Assembly (NCBI GenBank): GCA_022592435.1
Contig: JABYQS010000106.1
Location: forward strand, 1-64,000
Direction: 5' to 3'
DNA from: Cerioporus squamosus
Lineage: Eukaryota; Basidiomycota; Agaricomycetes; Polyporales; Polyporaceae
DNA length: 64,000 nucleotides
The position numbers and the translations under genes are program-made. Shown here piece by piece: positions 12,261 to 22,769 of this stretch; positions within the stretch are counted from its first letter, which is position 1, and each line of letters begins with the position of its first letter. The notes beneath the pieces are model-generated. The model was not told where the DNA came from and ran no database searches. It was given only the letters and a program-made list of their open reading frames with translations.

Positions 12261-13507
12261 TCACTCCACTATGCCCAAGGTGCGCCTTGCTCCCAGCACG
12301 ATGTTGTCGATGAGCCTCGTCTTTCCGACATACATCGCCCCACTGAGGACCACCGGCCGCGCTGCGCTCTCTGCCTCCCACTCTGCACGAGACACTCTCC
12401 CGTCAAGCTCGTCGAAGGACTCCGGGTCGTTCATCTCGATGTAGTCCAACCGAAGGTCGACGGTGTCGCCGAGATCCGTTTTCTTCTGCTTCACGACGGC
12501 GTATGCGCGCGAGATGCACTCGGCTTTTGGTGCGCCCGCCTCCCACGCGGACTTGGCTGCGTCGAGAGCCGCGTACAGCGTAGGCGCAGCGTTCTCTCGC
12601 TCGTGCTCGGTTAGGTAGGCATTGCGGGACGACAGCGCCAGGGACGTCTTGGGATCTCTGCATGGTGTGATCAGAGCAGCTCCCAGCCATAGCCACAGAC
12701 TGCTCACCGTGCGGTGGGAACGATGAAGAGGTTCTCCGGCTCCGGGTGTGAGAGCAGAAGGTCGCGTGTCATCCTCCGAAGCAGCAGAGCCTGCTGGATG
12801 TCCTTCTGCCCAAAGTACGTGCGCGTGGGCTGTGCACCTGTCACTACCCGCCGGCCTTCTCAGAGCCTGGAGGGACATGCGTACCTCTATGACGTTGAAC
12901 AGCTTCGTGACGACCGTCGCGACCCCGCGGAAGAAGGCCGGGCGCGTCCTGCCCTCCATCTGGTGCCCGTAGCCCTTGACCTCGACGAAGGTGCCCTTCT
13001 GCTGGTCGACGCTTTGCACGATCCCGCTGGGGTACATTTCGCTAACCGTCGGCACGAAGACCGCGGCGGCGGTGCGGCCGGAGACGGAGACGGCGGAGAG
13101 CAGCTCGAGGTCGCGGGGCAGCGTGCGAGGGTACGTCGCTAGGTCTTCGTGGGGCGCGAACTGGGCCGGGTTCACGAAGATCGAGAGGACGGTGAGGTCG
13201 TTCTCCGCCAGTGAACGGCGGACTGAACGGGATGTGAGATGGGGAGATGCGCGATGTCACTTTGCGACACACCGAGGGAGAGATGTCCTTCATGCAACGC
13301 GCCCATCGTCGCAACGAACCCGACAGCCTTCTTCTCCTCATAGGCCTTCCTCCGCCATTCTCTGTACGAGGCGACCGTAGGGAAGAGCGGTATTGAGGAT
13401 TGCGGGAGTTCGGTAGACATGTTCCGTCGCAATAGTCGTAGGGGTGTGTTGCTCGCTGGCAAGCGTCGTGCTAGAGACTTAGTGTGCTTCAGCCGAGCGA
13501 TGAACAT
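12261..13507 (-). CDS. PAN6: Pantoate-beta-alanine ligase (pantothenate synthetase)
   Basis: This enzyme joins D-pantoate and beta-alanine with ATP to make pantothenate, the precursor of coenzyme A. The start at 13507 gives a basic N-terminus (MFIARLKHTKSLARRLPA). A second Met begins MSTELPQSS, so an organelle-targeted and a cytosolic form are both conceivable. Motifs in order are FVATMGALHEGHLSLV (the HxGH nucleotide-binding signature, interrupted by an intron after LSL), SIFVNPAQFAPHEDL, RPAFFRGVATVVTKLFNV, YFGQKDIQQALLLRRM and LSSRNAYL. The end at 12261 follows a helical region. Three introns are visible. It faces the BCS1-like gene across about 1 kb. Confidence 0.92.
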
Positions 13508-14496
13508 CGATGTCGGGGTGCAGGGTGCGGTGAAGAGGCGTCATGCCACTGCCAGGCCATCGGACGAGAACTTGAAGGAAAACCCGGACGTAAATTCGCT
13601 GCGACCTGATCACGGCACCATATGTAACGCGACCCACGTGATTCCGCCTTGCAACGGGTCGTGGGCGCTGGTCCCCGCTTTGCTCTCTTCAAGTTCTTCG
13701 CAGGCTCCTCCTCATTTTGAAGCTCCCCTATCCGCTCTGTCCCTCCTCTGGGTCTTGTTGCGACGCTGGAGGTCCATTTCTCCGCTTGTGTTCCTCTGGC
13801 TGGCCCACGGAGCAAGTCTTACTCTTGAAGGAGGGGATGGGATATGGTTGGCTACGTAGGATGGCGGTAGGCAAGAGGGGTACATGCCGGTGCTCTACCA
13901 GCTGTTGGACATGATCGCCGCTGTTGCATGATAGCGGTACGCGGTTAGCCAGTAAGTAAACCCGTCAATGGCACCGGCAGGCCTACCTCTGTAGGGCTCA
14001 TAGGGTCATTATCCCCGCTCCAGCCTACCCGGTGAGAAGTCTCTTGCAGCTTGCTGCGAGGAATTATGCATGCATGTCTCGACAGGACTCCAAGGACAAC
14101 GAGTCCGAGTCTTCCGACTCTGTCGCTCTTCTAATTCCAGCAAATCTGTCGTAGGCAGTGTCCCCGGAGCCGCGCTGCAGTGCGTGTCTCAGATGTCTAG
14201 ATGCCGCCTGTGGTACTCCGGCAAACCTTCCTCTCCACGAAGGCAATGTACGATCCTCTTCCGTCTCGTGTTTACTTGAGGCTAGTTTGATGAACTTCGG
14301 ATGCGGGTCGCTGGGTCGAAGCGAGGCCCCGGTTCCGACAGACCATGACTTGACCTGACTGCAAGCCCGACGACGTCCTCGGTCTTCGAGCTATATAGAG
14401 AGCACTCCCGTATTCAGCACGACTACGGCCCCAAGGCGCTGCAACCGTCTGCGCATCTCCACATACCAAGCACTAGCACCCCTCCCAAAGTTGAAG
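13508..14496. other. Divergent promoter region between PanC and BCS1-like genes
   Basis: About 1 kb holds the upstream sequences of both genes. I find no reliable gene. Open frames at 13489-13859 are GC-rich and without recognisable content. Confidence 0.35.
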
Positions 14497-16552
14497 ATGG
14501 ACGCAGCCCAGATCCTGCAGGCCGTGTTTTCCGCCTTGAATCCTGGTCCAACGCCGGAGAACACCACAGCTACCGCAGCCGGGTCCCAGTGTCCATCTGC
14601 GCCTTCATCCCCCCTCGCCACGCATTCTTCAGAGTCACCAGATGCGCTTTCGCTCCCTCGGATGGTCTTCATGCTGCTCTCGGCGTCTGCGTTCTGGGAC
14701 TGGGCGAAGCTCCTCCTCATAGGCGCACTCGTGGAAGGGCTGCGCCGCTCCCTCAGGACGGCATGGGAGAAACTCACTAGGTCATTGTGGGTCACTGCCA
14801 CTTTCGAGTTCGACGACGATGCCGCGGGTGCGTGATGATACTAGTCAGCTATACCGCGGACGCTAACTGCGATGGTGCGCGCCCCAGATTGGTTGATGCA
14901 CTGGCTGTCCAAGGAAAAGGTCTTCCGTAAGTCTTCGCATCTGGCTTGGCCACACGAACGAACTGTTAACTTCGTTTTGCGTTCCAGAATATGCTCGTGA
15001 CATCGAAGTTAGCACGCGTGGAGGCATGATCGACGACCTTGGCGACAACGATGACCCAGATGCGGAAGACAACGTCGTCTTCCTTCCTTCCACGGAGCAG
15101 ACGTATTCTATGTGGTACAAGCGGCGGTACATGGTCATCGGCCGCGACCGTGTGACGAATGCCTTCGGACGCTCCACAGACTACCTGCAACTGCGGTATA
15201 GTCCTCTCGAGCTTGTCTACTGCTAACACGCGTTGACGTATCGTGGTTGTCTAGCATGCTGACGAGGAGTCCGGCCCTGCTCCGTGATCTGCTCCGCGAA
15301 GCTCGGAAGGCCTACAAGGCGGCGAACGAGGATCTCATCGAAGTCAGCGTCGCAGAGGAGTAAGTATCTCTGGTATCTGCCCTCTTAGAGTCTCTTGAGC
15401 TGACCGCCTGATGCAGTGGCGACCGATGGCGACGCGTCGCAATGCAAACCAAGCGTCCTCAGTGCTCAGTGATCCTCGATCCTGGAGTACTCGAACTCGT
15501 CTTGGACGACGCAAAAGATTTCTTGAGCAGCAGGAAGTGGTATGCCGACCGAGGTGCGCTCTATGCTGCCCCACCGCAGCTCACTCTCTGACATGGCCGC
15601 GTTGACTCTGCCAGGCATCCCATTCCGCCGGGGCTACCTGCTGCATGGTGCACCGGGTGCCGGGAAGACCTCGATGATCCACACTATCGCCGGAGAGCTC
15701 AACCTCAGCGTCTACATCCTCTCTCTGACGGTGTCAGGCCTCAACGACAACAGCCTCAAATCACTCATCTCCAACCTGCCCAAGTCGTGCATCATTCTCA
15801 TGGAGGATATTGACGCGGCGTTCACGCGCAGCATCAAGCGCGACATCGTCGATCCCGAGGCCCACTCGACTCCCGCTGCGGCTCCCAGCGAGGACAAGGG
15901 AGACGCCGGTCGCGAGACACAGATGGGCGGAGTCACGCTAAGTGGCCTTCTCAACGCCTTGGATGGGATCGCGGCTCAGGAGGGGCGCATTTTATTCGCG
16001 ACGACGAACAGCTACGGTGCGCTGGACCCTGCGCTTCTCCGTCCTGGCCGACTCGACTTGCACGTCGAGTTTCACCTCGCGAGCGCGTACCAGGTGAAGG
16101 AGCTGTTCAAGCGCTTCTACCTGTATGCCCCGAGTGCCAGTGGAGAAGGGGGAGATTCCTCTCGCCCGGTCCCAGTTGAGGAGAAATCCCGGACCGACTC
16201 CTCCTCTTCGCTAGGGCCAACGTCTTCACCCGGTACCTCCCCAATGCCCGAAGGGGTGTCCAGCGTATACCCCGGCTCAGTGCACAACTCCCGCACCTCG
16301 CACCTCTCCGCAACAGAGGCCGCAGCCCTCGCGGATCGATTTGCCGAGATCATCCCCCCACGCACCTTCTCGATGGCGACCCTCCAGGGATATCTCATGG
16401 CTTACAAGACGCGGCCGTATGCCGCTGTCGACGAGGCCGCCGAGTGGGTGCAGAAGAAGGCGAAGGATAGGACGGCTCGCGTAGAGGACTCGAGCGGTGC
16501 ACTCACTGTGGCGGATGGCGGCCAGTCGCAAAGGCGTGGTCGCTCTCCATGA
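14497..16552 (+). CDS. BCS1-like mitochondrial AAA ATPase
   Basis: This AAA protein resembles Bcs1, the inner-membrane chaperone that inserts the Rieske protein into complex III; fungi carry several paralogues of less certain role. Six exons join in frame by eye (14497-14827, 14888-14926, 14988-15195, 15255-15359, 15417-15553, 15615-16552), giving 585 residues. An N-terminal hydrophobic stretch (FWDWAKLLLIGALVEGL) and the BCS1 N-domain pattern YSMWYKRRYMVIGRDR are followed by WYADRGIPFRRGYLLHG. Walker A is GAPGAGKT and Walker B is CIILMEDID. ALLRPGRLDLHVEF contains the second arginine motif region. A Ser/Pro/acidic insert (about 16140-16290) interrupts the helical domain. A decayed copy of its tail lies downstream. 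Confidence 0.9.
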
Positions 16553-17124
16553 ACGAGTGCTGTTCGAGGTCACAGAATTCGCCACAGCAAGTCGTCAGCT
16601 TTGGTATGCGACACCTGTGGTGGCCAGCGACGAGCGCGATCTCGGTCGTGCGGGCGCAACACACTATGCTTGTTGCTCAACGCTGACGGCCGAGTGCGCA
16701 TATGCACAGCATTCCGTCACGTCTGGAGAAGACCGTCAACGAGGGGACGTATTGTGCATGGCGCTATCATATAGCAAACTGCTTCGTTCCAGTGCTGTAC
16801 TAGTACATACCCGGGAAGTATCGGCGAATTGAGCGTTAGGCGAAGCACTTTTCGCCGCAAGGTCGAGATACCAGAGACCGATTGCCAGAAGGCGCAAACT
16901 TGAACCGAATCCATCAACGCGTCGGTGTCTAGTCGTTCGTTGTCAAATATCCCCGTCGACGGAGTGAAGGTGAGCATGTTTTCTTTTCTATTATCCAGGC
17001 TCGTGCGCAACTAGTAACGATAGCACCCTCGGTTACACACTATGCGGGTGTATCTCGACACCACCCTCAGGTTCCTCCTCTCGCACTTCTGCCAGTCATC
17101 GCTTCCCCTCAAGTCGCCACCGCA

Positions 17125-17545
17125 GATCTAGAGAGCGGTTCGCCCAGACCATCCCGACGTTGCAGTATTATCTCATAATCTCATGGCGTATAATACACCG
17201 CCAAATGCACTTGCAGCCGTCACTGCCAAAGAGGACCCTGCGCGGGTGCGAAAGGCAAAGGACAGGACAGCTCCCGCCTCTGGGTCCAAAGACTCACCTA
17301 CGGTGGCGGAGGGTGGCGGGTCGCAGGGGCCTCTCCCGCCACAGCTAACGGTCGGCTCTGACTCCATGCTAGTCTCTGGTGGCGAACGAGATCTCGTGTG
17401 CCGTGCCGCAGCGAACATGCACGTCATACAGTACGTTCCTTCACATTAACCCGGGCAGTACATGCGCAAGATCTCCTCTGAATCCTTCCTACTTGCAGCA
17501 GCAGAACAAGTCTGGAGAAGACCGTCAGCGAGGAGAGGTATGAAG
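17125..17545 (+). pseudogene. Decayed duplicate of the BCS1-like gene 3' end
   Basis: This stretch matches the end of the BCS1-like gene and its 3' flank in the same order. GCGAAGGATAGGACGGCTC at about 16465 corresponds to GCAAAGGACAGGACAGCTC at about 17253. TGGCGGATGGCGG-CCAGTCGCA corresponds to TGGCGGAGGGTGGCGGGTCGCA. The downstream TCTGGAGAAGACCGTCAACG (16722) corresponds to TCTGGAGAAGACCGTCAGCG (17511). Between them the codons have indels, and the ATPase core is missing. It is a truncated tandem copy about 0.8 kb downstream, not a gene. Confidence 0.65.
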
Positions 17546-18493
17546 ATTGAAGCTACCGACAGACGTACATGCAGCGACCTCCTTGAATCTGCTCCTCGTC
17601 GTATCTGTGCATTTCGCGGAAGTATGGGTGAGTTATCAATGGGGGGAGCACTTCTCTATCGCAACGATACTCACGTCTCTCCACCTCCACCGTCCATTGG
17701 CCATCCTTATTGGTCTGGGTCACCGTTTGGCCACGACCATATTTCTGAACGAACTCCCTGGGATCCCATGTCCAGTGAGTCACTCAGTGCGTGTCCTGTC
17801 ACAGCTAACGTCAGGGGACTGACCAGATATTCATAAGTGTACCAATAACGTGGGGGTCTGAGGATCTGAAGGTCTGAGAAGAGAGGAGGACGTGTTCGTG
17901 TTCTAGCGACAACGGAAGAAATACTCGGATGCTCTGCTTTTATACGAGCTCAACTTCTGGATAAGCTGCGGCGCCAGTGCGCGCGCGTAGACTTCCTGCA
18001 AGTTCGTGAGGACTATGCGGCCTGATGAAGACATCTTGAATGCACGCATGGCCGCTATGGAGGCGCATCAGCATGCACGTTACATGCATATGCCTCGTGC
18101 AGCATTGCACGAGGGCAATCTAGCTAGGGAATGTCTCACAATTCTACATGTCTACATAAGAAACCGAGGTAAGTACATAGTACCTTCATCCGCTCTTTCA
18201 AGTCCGCGGCGCCAGGGATGTTCGCTTGTCTCTCGCTCCCAAAAGGGTTGTCGTGGCTGTTTCTGAGGCGGACCTGAGGGCGATGAGGGAGGCGTGGCCG
18301 CTCCTGGAGAGGTTGCACATTGTCCAGATGTGGCGGGCGGAGGCGTTGGTCTTCCCCGCAAGCTTCTTGAGCGGATGGTCCAGACTTGCCCGCTGGTGGA
18401 GGATGTTCGTCTCCCCATCGAGGCAGACGGCGAGGTGAGTGTGTCCGTGACCGCGGATTAGGGATGCGACGTGCGGTCGTGCGATGATGACTA
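17546..18493. other. Unassigned region between two pseudogenes
   Basis: Two minus-strand stretches look weakly protein-like: 17553-17783 (WDPREFVQKYGRGQTVTQTN) and 18198-18480 (HVASLIRGHGHTHLAVCLDG). I recognise neither, and no start, splice or stop signals tie them to a gene. They may be relics. Confidence 0.3.
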
Positions 18494-19508
18494 CTACACG
18501 TGTTGCTCCGAGTCGACACCACGCTTCGGACTCAGAGGCGGGCTGACCAGCCTTTTGACCGACCCTTCGTACCACTCGACGACGACATCGGTGATCTGGA
18601 AGTCAGCGAGGATTTGGAGGATGTCGGGCGTGGCATCGCGAACAGCCTCGGCGGTGGTTGTGTTGGGACGAACAGCGATCCACACCACGACCGGGCCAAG
18701 AGTTTCCTCCTTGCCGTCCTCGACGGTCGAGAAGCGCACTGTACTCAGCGCAGAGTACTTGATGCCACGGGCCTTCATCGATGCTATGATCCGAGGAGCA
18801 ACAGTACTCCATACAGCGTTGAGTACTCCATACAGCGTTGAGCGGCGTATTGAAGACACCGTGAGCAGTCTTTTCGGGAATTTTGAAGAAGCGAGCTCCA
18901 TGCGCGGGGATGGGGAAAGGGGTTGGTCTCGAAATCGGAACGCCACATGAGTTCGGGAGGGTTGCCGGAGATGCCGTGATACCAGTACTTCCTCTCAAAC
19001 TTGGAGATCAGTGCGGGGGCGACGACTGTGAGGGCGTCTGAGTCGTTACTGAGCTGCGAGTAGATGGTATCGGCCTCGGAGAGGGGGCAGAGGGGGGAGA
19101 CGTAGAAGAGCCCACAGCATCTTGTGGGGGAGCCGGGGCTGAGTACCTGTGATTGAAACAGTCGACCATGAAGCAGGTCACAGCTGGAAACACAAAAAGA
19201 TGAGAGTATGTGGGTACTGAAACGCGCAAGAAAGAAGATGAAGAGACTTACTGCCAAGGCGCACGGGGTCAGCCTTCACTTTTTCGACAATGGCCCTGAC
19301 ACCCGGAGCAACGTCTACAAGGTGGACGGACAATCATGAGTGGGAGATGGACGTGTGTAATGACGAAGCAGCTCAATTTGGCCCAAGAAGTCGAGGGTTC
19401 TGAGCCCTTCGTCGCTCAGGTCGACGATCTCTGCGGGAAACACTCAGCACTGGTAATGAAGAGGAAAGACGAGCGTCACTTACTCCTGTTCTCATAAGTA
19501 GGATCCAT
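18494..19508 (-). pseudogene. Frameshifted copy of a multi-copy basidiomycete family of unknown function
   Basis: The N-terminus reads MDPTYENR from 19508 and splices to KIVDLSDEGLRTLDFLGQIE and then VAPGVRAIVEKVKADPVRLG. After further introns come ALISKFERKYWYHGISGNPP and ELMWRSDFETN. Here the frame shifts once near 18915, because PFPIPAHGARFFKIPEKTAH continues in another frame. It shifts again after FNTPLNAVWST at a 19-bp tandem duplication (18803-18821 = 18822-18840). Beyond it VEDGKEETLGPVVVWIAVRP and TDVVVEWYEGSVKRL follow, then a stop at 18494. I recall this family as a recurring protein of unknown function in mushroom-forming fungi. With two frame breaks and an early end this copy is very likely dead. 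Confidence 0.65.
18803..18840. repeat. 19-bp perfect tandem duplication
   Basis: The unit AGTACTCCATACAGCGTTG occurs twice back to back inside the pseudogene. Because 19 is not a multiple of three it shifts the reading frame; removing one unit rejoins the flanking frames. Confidence 0.95.
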
Positions 19509-20639
19509 GGTGGCAAAAAACAGTTCACGAGAGGTGGTAGTGAGAAAGCGTAAGCAAGTAACTTGTCGATGGGGACGAGTTGGGGAGGGATGGAAAAACG
19601 CGGAAAGGATCCCCTTTAGGGGCTTCGAGTGAGTCGGTCGAATCTGTGAATGTCTACTAGGCAGACGGCTGGTCAGCGGGGGAGCAGCCTTCAGTCCCAG
19701 TGTGTAGTGCCGTGAGTAGCAAGCTTCGATGTCCGCCAATTGCAAGGCAGTCGTCCGTGGTGTCGTCGTATACTGGTTCTTCGAGCTCGCGGTGATCGCG
19801 GTCCACGAGAGGTGAATAGGTAGGCTTGTACTACGTGAGGGGGGGGTCGCAGACATGTACCGTGAGAACATCTGAGTACGAATTTTAGCTGGTGGGAACG
19901 ATCGGAGTCTCATGTATGGGCGCTACAACTTCCCTCGGCGCGCGTAGAATTCATACCTATTCATCCTCTCGTCCTCCGACCTGCTGGGATTGTGAATGAA
20001 GTTGCTCGATGCCACGACATCATTCTCGTGTAGTTATTACGCGGCGTAACATCCAGCTGAGCCTGCGGTTCCAGGTGGACGAGGGCCTGAAAGCGAGAGA
20101 GGATTTTCTCACGGTAGACCACTGCCACCCCCCCTGCTCGGTAGTACCAGCCTCTATTCTGAGGGACGAGGAACTAGAGGCTGGCACTGCGAGCCTAGTG
20201 AATAGGCGCCAAACGGAGGCCGCGCGCGCGGTCACTCTCCTCCGAGTCCTCGCTCCTGCACTCGCCCTCACCCTGGTCTCGTACCCAGACTATGTACGGG
20301 ATGAGGTCGCACCCTCGCCCTCGGAGCTCGTTCTGCACAACTCGCAACATTTCCCACCGCCGTGTTGGCCTTTGATCTCGTCGCGGCTACTTCGCTTGTC
20401 GCCCTCGGCCTCGGTTCAGCTCCACGTGCCGCTCTGTCCCTTCTGCCATACGCTCTCTGTCGCCATGGCCGTCCCTAGGCAAAGCTTGGATGTGTCTTTT
20501 GACCCAGCCTAAGCCTTCGCATGCGCGATATACCATCTCTCACTCTCGTTTCCCTCGTACAACCTTCCCACCAACCGCACTTACTCTCAGACTCTACTCG
20601 CCAGCCCGCTGTGCGCGTCGAGCCGGAGGCCCAGCATCC
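19509..20639. other. Intergenic
   Basis: I recognise no gene. A plus-strand open frame at 20009-20512 encodes a Leu/Ser/Pro-rich product without features. Confidence 0.3.
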
Positions 20640-21400
20640 CGCCATCGAGAAGTAGACGTACTGGAACGCCTTTGACCCGGACTCTGTGATGAGTTCTTCG
20701 AAAACGATGATGCCTTCTACAGGCCTTCATCGACTGCGCGGACCGCATTCAGATTCCCGCTGACCGCTCGATCCCGACCGTGGTCGAGGTAGACGTCAGC
20801 AGCCCCAGCGAGGCGTCCTCCAGCGGACGCGGCTCTCCCATGAACATTATCGACGTGGAGATCCCGGAGAATGACAGGGAGCACCAGCTTCTGCGGGACA
20901 GGGAGATGCTCAGGGCAGGTGGCATGCGCATCCTCGACGACGTCGTTCCCCGCAACCCCGTCCTGGACGCGCAAATCGAGGCCGGGCGTGGTCGTCCATC
21001 CGACGAGCGTATCCAATACTACATGTCACTCATGGATAGGATGGAGGCTGCTCGCGCAGAATGCGAACGTCGGCCAGCAGCGGATGTTCGTCCGGGTGCG
21101 CGGGAGCGCGTTCCGACCTACCTCGATCTCCCCCAGGAGGACTCGCGCATGCCCTCCCCCGAGCCAGCACCTCGTTCGCGTGATTCCGTGCCATCTACTC
21201 CCGCGCATCCATCCACTCCGCCGGCGCAGGCTACGCCGCTCTTTGCGTCCCCTTCTCCTCCGCCCTCGGTGACACCGCGCCTCTACTCGTGGGCCTCGTT
21301 ATCCTCAGCTGCGCCTGTCCCCTTCAGCCCGATCACGAACTGCAGCGCACACATGTCCGTCGCACAGCCTTCTCTCCTTCTCGCGCACCGGGTCGCTTAG
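20640..21400 (+). pseudogene. Acidic, Pro/Ser-rich hypothetical protein with frame breaks
   Basis: From 20780 to 21400 one frame gives an acidic, proline-rich protein (for example MNIIDVEIPENDREHQLLRD, then RAGGMRILDDVVPRNPVLDA, and a Pro/Ser/Thr-rich end). Just upstream, protein-like pieces continue in three different frames: YWNAFDPDS at about 20660, DEFFENDDAFYR at about 20690 and AFIDCADRIQIPADRS at about 20723, with no splice signals between them. That suggests a coding sequence with small indels, either a decayed gene or a sequence error. I do not recognise the family. Codon use is strongly GC-biased, like the neighbours. Confidence 0.35.
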
Positions 21401-22769
21401 GCTGTACGCCATCTCCGTCTGGGGTCCCCACTCAACCCCGCAGGACTGGCAATCGCGACACCCCTCCTCATGCACGACCACTATGCCCGCAGTGCTCCTC
21501 ATGCCTTGTTTTTGTGCGTCTCTGCTTATCTCTTCCGGTCCGCTCGTTTCCCCCGCATCTGCTCGTCAGCGTCACGATCCTTGGTCAATACTGGAGTGTA
21601 CTGTATCATGATTCATTACCCACTCGTTAGCCCCATCGCTTGCACACGTCTCGACGTCTATGTGTACGTTTCGTCTCGCTTGGCTCGTCGCGCTCGCCCG
21701 CAACATCCCGTTGTTGTTGGTTCTGGTTTCAAAGGGTGCCTCCATCTTAGTACATACTATCACTCGATGTCGTCTATTGCCTACCCTCATCATCTCTCCA
21801 TTCTCGGTCCACACCCATGCAGTGTAGTTCTAACATAGCACGCCATATACTCAAATCCATATCCCGCAACCCCGCCTACTGTTCTGACCCTCGCTTCTAG
21901 CTCCCAGCTATGTGTCATTCTAGATGTTGCGCGCGAGTGCAATCTCTCACATTCGTTGTTCGCTCTCGCGCTGTGAGGTGGCAGATGTGATAGTCCGGCG
22001 ATTGGGAAGATGGTCCTGTTGGGCTTCCCGTCGCCTTTTCAGCGCCGCTCATCGCACGTATCCCCAGGCCAGCTCAGCTCGCCTCCGAAGCCGCCTCCAC
22101 CGATATCACTGCGTATGACAGACACTAACTACAATCTGCTCAGCGGTTGCCCGAGGTACAGCCAGTAAGATTGAACTCATCTCATTGCCGCACGAAGCTG
22201 TTGATGAGCAGCGACATGCGGTTCTCCGAGGAAGGTCAGTTGCTCTCCGTCCCATGCTACACATGCTCAGTCGTACTGATCTATCCACCTCGTTGCGCAG
22301 CTATCAGCTTCTGGGAGTGAAATATATGTTCATCGATGTATCCACCTCATCCGGTCGTGGTCCTGGTCTTCGCTTCGGTCTCGCACACGGGCGCGAACTT
22401 TTCGTTGGTGCTTAGTTCGCCTTCTGGACAACCGTTGTTACTGACCATTCGAATAATCTTCAGGTTGGTTCATCTACTACTGCCTAGTTGGCTGGACTGC
22501 CTAGAGTCTCCGACGATGTCCGGTCCGGACAACTGCAAGTGATCGAATGCAGTAACGCTCGCCGCTCGCACAAATCTTCTATCCCCGACGACGTGATCGG
22601 GTCAGATCTTGCCGATGTAAGCAGCGTGCGTACCTCGACCACCATCTGCAGTCAGTGTCCTCCATGTTGACCGTACGGTTGCGTGCAATATAAGGCCTGG
22701 TTGTGCCCTGGATGTCATTGCAGTATTCCTCGGCCCTCGACAACCTAAGGGTGCTCCTTCGACTTTGCC
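21401..22769. other. Upstream region of DUF6533 copy 3
   Basis: No gene is supported. From about 22440 to 22769 the sequence resembles the stretches preceding DUF6533 copies 4 and 5. Shared blocks include CTTCTATCCCCGACGACGTG and GGGTCAGAT (22575-22610; compare 63665-63700) and the CCCTCGACAACCTAAGGGTG / CCTTCGACTTTGCC block next to the ATG. The similarity shows that promoter and gene were duplicated together. Confidence 0.5.

Noticed and set aside
17553..18480. Minus-strand stretches WDPREFVQKYGRGQ and HVASLIRGHGHTHL as genes
   Set aside because: They look weakly protein-like but lack starts, splice signals and recognisable domains, so they are mentioned only as an unassigned region.
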